Source: Microbacteriaceae bacterium (lineage in GTDB: Bacteria > Actinomycetota > Actinomycetes > Actinomycetales > Microbacteriaceae). Taken from it: a stretch of DNA of 32,716 nt. Position 1 is the first letter of the stretch. Every line of letters starts with the position of its first letter. Location: contig JAUZGC010000197.1 in assembly GCA_030840105.1 (NCBI GenBank), positions 1-32,716 on the forward strand. The letters run 5' to 3'. Position numbers and translations under genes: made by a program. Positions 28,281 to 32,716 of the stretch are shown in pieces. The notes under the pieces are model-generated. The model did not search any database. It was given only the letters and a program-made list of their open reading frames with translations, and was not told where the DNA came from.

Positions 28281-28829
28281 ATGACCATGACTGAAAATCA
28301 GCGCTCCGAAATCGACAGCGACCAATACACCGTGAGGCGCACGATCGCCATTGCGGCCCCGATGGAGAAGGTGTGGGCCGCGATCACCGAGGCTGAACAC
28401 ATCGCGCGGTGGTTCGGGCAGTCTGCTGTGCTCGACGAGGTTGCCGTCGGCGCCGGCGGCGTCTTCTCGTTTGAGGGCTACGGCGACTTCCCGGTCCTGA
28501 TCGAGGAGCTCGATCCGCCCCGGGTGATCGCCTACCGCTGGAGTAACGACGACGCGCGTCGGGTCCACTCCGACCAGGTCCACTCCGAGGTCCACTCCGA
28601 GGTCCACTCCGAGGTCCGCTCCGACCAGGTCCACTCCGACCAGGTCGATCCCGACCACTCGACGGTGTTCCGCTTCACTCTCGAGCCACTGGCAAGCGGC
28701 ACCCAACTCACGGTCGTCGAAACAGGATTCGACACCACCTCTGACCCAGCCTTCAATCTGGAGAGCCATCGCGGGGGATGGGACGCGGGGCTGGACGCGC
28801 TGGTCGCCTACCTCGAGAGCGGCTCGTGA
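28281..28829 (+). CDS. SRPBCC/AHSA1 domain protein with internal His/acidic tandem repeat
   Basis: RRTIAIAAPMEKVWAAITEAEHIARWFG ... FRFTLEPLASGTQLTVVETGFD. Confidence 0.9.
   Translation: MTMTENQRSEIDSDQYTVRRTIAIAAPMEKVWAAITEAEHIARWFGQSAVLDEVAVGAGGVFSFEGYGDFPVLIEELDPPRVIAYRWSNDDARRVHSDQVHSEVHSEVHSEVRSDQVHSDQVDPDHSTVFRFTLEPLASGTQLTVVETGFDTTSDPAFNLESHRGGWDAGLDALVAYLESGS
28563..28643 (+). repeat. In-frame 12/15-bp tandem repeat inside the SRPBCC gene
   Basis: gtccactccgaccag, 3x gtccactccgag, gtccgctccgaccag, gtccactccgaccag. Confidence 0.95.
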
Positions 28830-29143
28830 CCACGAGCACCCTCGTTCCGGTGTTCGCCGCGCTCGGCGACGAGACCCGGTGGGGCATCCTGGTGGCCCTC
28901 GGCGAGGGCGATGCCTCGGCGTCGGCCCTTGCCGGGCGGCTCCCGGTCACCCGCCAGGCGATCGCCAAGCACCTCGCCGTGCTGCAGGAGGTCGGACTCG
29001 TCGAATCGGTGCGCGTCGGCCGCGAGCTGCGTTACCGGGTGCTCGGCGCGCAGCTGAGTGAGGCCGCGCGACGTCTCGACCGCATAGGCGCCGAATGGGA
29101 TCGCCGCCTGGCCGGGATCAAGCGGATCGCGGAGGAACTGTAA
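28826..29143 (+). CDS. ArsR-family winged-helix transcriptional regulator
   Basis: FAALGDETRWGILVALGEGDASASALAGRLPVTRQAIAKHLAVLQEVGLVESVRVGRELRYRV; GTGA overlap with the SRPBCC stop. Confidence 0.94.
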   Translation: MTTSTLVPVFAALGDETRWGILVALGEGDASASALAGRLPVTRQAIAKHLAVLQEVGLVESVRVGRELRYRVLGAQLSEAARRLDRIGAEWDRRLAGIKRIAEEL

Positions 29144-29196
29144 TCGCCTCGAGGTAGTCGCGCACGCCGCACAGGTTGGAGAATCTTCGGGACGGA

Positions 29197-29223
29197 TGTC
29201 GATTTCCGCCTCTCCCGTTCGAC
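29197..29223 (+). promoter_or_regulatory. Candidate ECF42-type promoter (TGTCGA-N17-CGAC)
   Basis: TGTCGA at 29197-29202, 17-nt spacer, CGAC at 29220-29223, about 46 nt upstream of the YCII ORF in the ECF42 locus. Confidence 0.6.
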
Positions 29224-29269
29224 GCGTTAGTGACAGGGGCCAACGGAGCCCCGGACAGAGGAGTGAACG

Positions 29270-29692
29270 ATGAAGTACATGCTGATCATGCGAGGATCCG
29301 AGCAGGCCGCCGAGGCATACAAGGAGGTGGACTTCGAGGCCGTCATCAACGCCATGGGTGCATACAACGAGTCGCTGATGAAGGCGGGCGTGCTCCTGGG
29401 AGCGGACGGGCTGGCCGACGCCGATCAGGGGTTCGTCGTCGACTTCGCCTCGGAGCCGCCCATCGTCACCGACGGCCCCTATGGCGAGACCCACGAGCTG
29501 TTCAACGGGTTCTGGATCATCGAGGTGTCGTCGAAGGAGGAGGCCGCAGAGTGGGCGAAACGTTGCCCGCTGGGACCGGGCTCGAAACTCGAGGTGCGGC
29601 GCGTGACAGACGAGTCCGACTTCGCGGACTACGCCGACAACGAGTACGTGCAGAAGGAAGCCGAGTGGCGCCGCGAGCTCAGCACGGAATGA
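29270..29692 (+). CDS. YCII/DGPF-domain protein
   Basis: MKYMLIMRGSEQAAEAY...VTDGPYGETHELFNGFWIIEV. Confidence 0.92.
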   Translation: MKYMLIMRGSEQAAEAYKEVDFEAVINAMGAYNESLMKAGVLLGADGLADADQGFVVDFASEPPIVTDGPYGETHELFNGFWIIEVSSKEEAAEWAKRCPLGPGSKLEVRRVTDESDFADYADNEYVQKEAEWRRELSTE

Positions 29693-29710
29693 CACCGTGA
29701 TGGTGACACC

Positions 29711-30949
29711 ATGATGGACATTCGGCGCACGGTCGAGGCCGTCTGGCGCATCGAGGGCGCGCGCATTATCGCGTCGCTCGCCAAGATGACCGGTGATCCC
29801 GGCTTCGCCGAGGACGTGGCCCAGGAAGCGGTCGTCGAGGCCCTCGAGTCCTGGCCGAAGCACGGCGTGCCGCACAACGGTGGGGCATGGCTCACAGCGG
29901 TTGCCAAGCGCCGAGCCATTGACGCTTGGCGCCGCCGCGACCGGCTGGATGAGCGGCACCGCACTCTCGCGCACGATCTGGCCGAGGCATCCGATGATGA
30001 GTGGGATCCGATCGACGACGACGTGCTTCGCCTCATCTTCACCGCGTGTCACCCCGTGCTCTCGCAGGAGTCGCAGGTGGCGCTCACGCTTCGGGTCGTT
30101 GGTGGTCTCACGACCGAGGAGATCGCCCGCATGCTGCTGGTGCCGGTGCCGACGATCCAGGCGCGCATCACCCGCGCGAAGAAGTCTCTCGGCGCGGCAC
30201 ACGTGCCGTTCGAGACGCCCGATCCGTCCGAGTGGACGTCGCGGCTGGCGGCGGTGCTCGGAGTGATCTACCTGGTCTTCACTGAAGGGTATGCGGCGAC
30301 CTCGGGGGAGCGGTTGGTGCGACCCGAGCTGGCGAACGAGGCGCTACGGCTCGCGCGGACGCTGGCAGGCCTTCTGCCTCGGGAGCCGGAAGCGCACGCG
30401 CTTGTCGCGCTGATGGAGCTTCAGGCGTCCCATTTCGCGGCGCGTGAGCAGCCGGACGGATCGCCCGTTCTGCTCGCCGACCAGGACCGCTCGCTCTGGG
30501 ATCGCGCGCAGATCGGGAGGGGACGCGCGGCGCTGGAGCGAGCGGATGCCGCGGCCACCGCCACAGGCAGAGGGCGCGGCGCGTACGCCATACAGGCCGC
30601 GATCGCGCAATGCCACGCGGTCGCGCCGAGCGTGGCGGAAACCGACTGGCAGCGGATCGTGCTGCTGTACGAGGTGCTGGGGCGCATCGCGCGGAGCCCG
30701 ATCGTGGACTTGAACCGCGCTGTCGCCGTCTCGATGGCGACCGGGCCGGCGAGCGCCCTCATGATCGTCGACCGACTCCAGGACGATGGTGCATTGCGAG
30801 GCTCGCACCTGCTGCCGAGTGTGCGCGGAGAACTGCTGGCGCGGCTCGGTCGCACCGCAGAAGCGCGCTCTGAATTCCTGACTGCCGCGTCGCTCGCATC
30901 CAATCTGTCCCTGAAGGCGGTGCTGCGCGCGAAGGCCAGTGCGCTCTGA
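29711..30949 (+). CDS. ECF42-group RNA polymerase sigma factor (C-terminal TPR-like extension)
   Basis: FAEDVAQEAVVEAL, GAWLTAVAKRRAIDAWRR, LTTEEIARMLLVPVPTIQARITRAKKSL, C-terminal LYEVLGRIARSPIVDLNRAVAVSMATGP. Confidence 0.92.
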   Translation: MMDIRRTVEAVWRIEGARIIASLAKMTGDPGFAEDVAQEAVVEALESWPKHGVPHNGGAWLTAVAKRRAIDAWRRRDRLDERHRTLAHDLAEASDDEWDPIDDDVLRLIFTACHPVLSQESQVALTLRVVGGLTTEEIARMLLVPVPTIQARITRAKKSLGAAHVPFETPDPSEWTSRLAAVLGVIYLVFTEGYAATSGERLVRPELANEALRLARTLAGLLPREPEAHALVALMELQASHFAAREQPDGSPVLLADQDRSLWDRAQIGRGRAALERADAAATATGRGRGAYAIQAAIAQCHAVAPSVAETDWQRIVLLYEVLGRIARSPIVDLNRAVAVSMATGPASALMIVDRLQDDGALRGSHLLPSVRGELLARLGRTAEARSEFLTAASLASNLSLKAVLRAKASAL

Positions 30950-30991
30950 AACCAGCAGCCGCGGAGGCGAAGCGCCCGCGTACTTGTGGCC

Positions 30992-32491
30992 CTAGCCGCC
31001 TAGATGTCCGCTGAGACGGCCGCGGAATGCGGTGCTGCGCTCGTCGAGCCCTTCGATCGTGACCGCGGCTCCGCGGTTGCGATACTTCGTCTCAATGGAA
31101 TCCAGGGCGGCGACGGTTGACGCGTCCCAGATCTGGGCTGCGGAGAGGTCGATGCTGACGTTTCCGGGGTCGAGGGCGTACGAGAACCGGTCGACGAGAT
31201 CGTTGCTGCTGCCGAAGAACAGCGGGCCAGTGACGTCGTAACGAACGGTTTCCTCGTCGTCGCTGAGGGTGCGCTTGACGGTGACGACGTGGGCGACCCG
31301 ACGCGCGAAGAGCACCATCGCCAGGATGACTCCAATGATGACGCCGAGTGCAAGGTTGTCGGTGAGGATGACGCTGACGACAGTGACGGCCATGACGATC
31401 GTTTCGGGGATCGGCATCCGCTTGAGGGTGGATGGCTTGACGCTGTGCCAGTCGACGGTGGAGGTCGCGACAACCATCATGACGGCGGCAAGGGCGACCA
31501 TTGGAATCTGACGCATGATCGAACTCAGGCCGGTGACGAGGGCGAGGAGGAAGACGCCCGCGACCATGGTCGAGATGCGAGTCCTGGCGCGGCCGATCTT
31601 GACGTTGACGACGGTCTGGCCGATCATCGCGCAACCGGCGATACCCCCGTAGAACCCTGCGGCGATGTTGGCGACCCCAAGGGCCCAGGACTCGCGCCCC
31701 TTGTGGGAGGGCGTGTCGGTCATTGCGTCGACGAGCTTCGCGGTGAGGAGGGTTTCCATGAGGCCGACGAACGCGACGCTGAGGGCGGTCGGCCAGATCA
31801 GTTGGAGCGTGTTCAGGTTCAGCGGGACGAGGAACGGGGTGATTCCGGGGAGGTTTCCGGTCAAGGAGCCCTCGTCGGCGACGTTCGGGACGGTGAGGTG
31901 CGCGATGATCACGATTGCCGTGACCACGACAATGGCGATCAGCGGCGCCGGGACCGCTCTGGTGAAGCGGGGAACGATGAAGATGATCGCGAGGGTGAGC
32001 GCGAAGAGGACGTAGGCGAGCCACGGGACGTTCAGAACGTGCGGGACTTGTGCCGTGAAGATCAGGACCCCAAGAGCGTTGACGAAGCCGATCATCACCG
32101 AGCGAGGGATGAAACGCATGAGGCGGGCCAGGCCGGCGAGCCCGAAGGCGATCTGGATGACTCCGGCCAGGATGACGGTCGGGAGGACGTATTGGACCCC
32201 GTGCGTGTGAACGAGGGGAGCGATCACGAGGGCGACCGACCCAGCGGCAGCGGTGACGACGCCGGGGCGGCCGCCGAGGATCGACATCGTCACCGCGAGG
32301 ACGATCGATGCGACCAGGCTGACCATCGGGTCGACTCCGGCGACGATCGAGAAGGAGATGACTTCGGGGACGAGGGCGAGAGTGGTGACGAGGCCGGCGA
32401 GGACTTCGCGAGTGAGGAGGCGCGGGGTGCGTAGGGCTGTGAGAACCGTGACGGGCGCGTGCGTTGTGACTAGTGGATCGGCGATGGCCAT
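30992..32491 (-). CDS. SulP family inorganic anion transporter with STAS domain
   Basis: LAGLVTTLALVPEVISFSIVAGVDPMVSL; GCAMIGQTVVNVKIGRARTRIST; C-terminal STAS DVTGPLFFGSSNDLVDRF...SIDLSAAQIWDASTVAALD; start at 32491. Confidence 0.92.
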   Translation of the reverse strand: MAIADPLVTTHAPVTVLTALRTPRLLTREVLAGLVTTLALVPEVISFSIVAGVDPMVSLVASIVLAVTMSILGGRPGVVTAAAGSVALVIAPLVHTHGVQYVLPTVILAGVIQIAFGLAGLARLMRFIPRSVMIGFVNALGVLIFTAQVPHVLNVPWLAYVLFALTLAIIFIVPRFTRAVPAPLIAIVVVTAIVIIAHLTVPNVADEGSLTGNLPGITPFLVPLNLNTLQLIWPTALSVAFVGLMETLLTAKLVDAMTDTPSHKGRESWALGVANIAAGFYGGIAGCAMIGQTVVNVKIGRARTRISTMVAGVFLLALVTGLSSIMRQIPMVALAAVMMVVATSTVDWHSVKPSTLKRMPIPETIVMAVTVVSVILTDNLALGVIIGVILAMVLFARRVAHVVTVKRTLSDDEETVRYDVTGPLFFGSSNDLVDRFSYALDPGNVSIDLSAAQIWDASTVAALDSIETKYRNRGAAVTIEGLDERSTAFRGRLSGHLGG

Positions 32492-32551
32492 GAGGGTTAA
32501 CCCTACGACGAGACCTACCCGTTCATTCGCGGGCGCAGTACCCTGTCGGCC

Positions 32552-32716
32552 ATGGCCCTCGACTCCGCACTGCTCGACTGGTTGCTCGACGCCGATCCGG
32601 CGCTGCGATGGCAGGTTGAGCGCGACCTTGCGCACGCGCCGCGCGAGGTGTGGGGCGCGACGCAGGCCAGCGTGAGTGCGGAAGGGTTCGGTGCGCGGCT
32701 GCTCGCACTTCAGGAT
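32552..32716 (+). CDS. Hypothetical protein, squalene-cyclase-like N-terminus (3' truncated)
   Basis: MALDSALLDWLLDADPALRWQVERDLAHAPREVWGATQASVSAEGFGARLLALQD runs to the window edge. Confidence 0.6.
   Translation, partial: MALDSALLDWLLDADPALRWQVERDLAHAPREVWGATQASVSAEGFGARLLALQD

Noticed and set aside
28563-28643. Possible CRISPR-like array
   Set aside because: Units of 12/15 bp without spacers, inside a coding frame; no cas genes in the window
28086-28769. Minus-strand ORF with GVDLGVDLGVDLVGVD repeats resembling a pentapeptide/solenoid
   Set aside because: Only the reverse-complement reading of the in-frame SRPBCC tandem repeat; no start context or homology
31289-32434. 381-aa Asp/Glu/Gly-rich plus-strand ORF antisense to the SulP gene
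   Set aside because: Extreme acidic composition is the expected complement of hydrophobic transmembrane codons

Overview
High-GC actinobacterial chromosome segment, most consistent with Microbacteriaceae by gene content (inference). Left to right: the hisD 3' end, nrdR and pyrD; an RNase HI fused to a DUF4440/NTF2-like tail; a DUF3043 protein; an M20 peptidase; an ErpA-type Fe-S protein; the aa3 oxidase genes ctaCDF; a 23S rRNA methyltransferase-like gene convergent with the qcrB-qcrA-qcrC-ctaE block; trpD-dhaK-dhaL-dhaM(HPr); an F420/NADP reductase-like gene; a crcB pair and universal stress protein; a DUF2087 protein and a P-loop kinase. Next comes a four-gene minus-strand operon (27886->20538), then a SRPBCC-ArsR pair, a YCII/DGPF-ECF42 sigma pair, a SulP transporter and a truncated ORF. 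The main find is the four-gene operon. It encodes a 1069-aa protein that fuses a divergent EPSP-synthase (AroA-like) domain to an acyl-CoA ligase, followed by an acyl-CoA dehydrogenase, a FabL/ChcA-like SDR and a FadH-like 2,4-dienoyl-CoA reductase. This is the enzyme set expected for converting shikimate to cyclohexanecarboxyl-CoA, the starter for omega-cyclohexyl fatty acids or polyketides. The AroA-like domain lacks several canonical PEP-binding and phosphate-binding residues. Secondary finds are paired inverted repeats upstream of the SRPBCC-ArsR operon, an ECF42-type promoter upstream of the DGPF-sigma pair, and in-frame tandem repeats in three proteins. All functional calls are by reading only; no database search was run.
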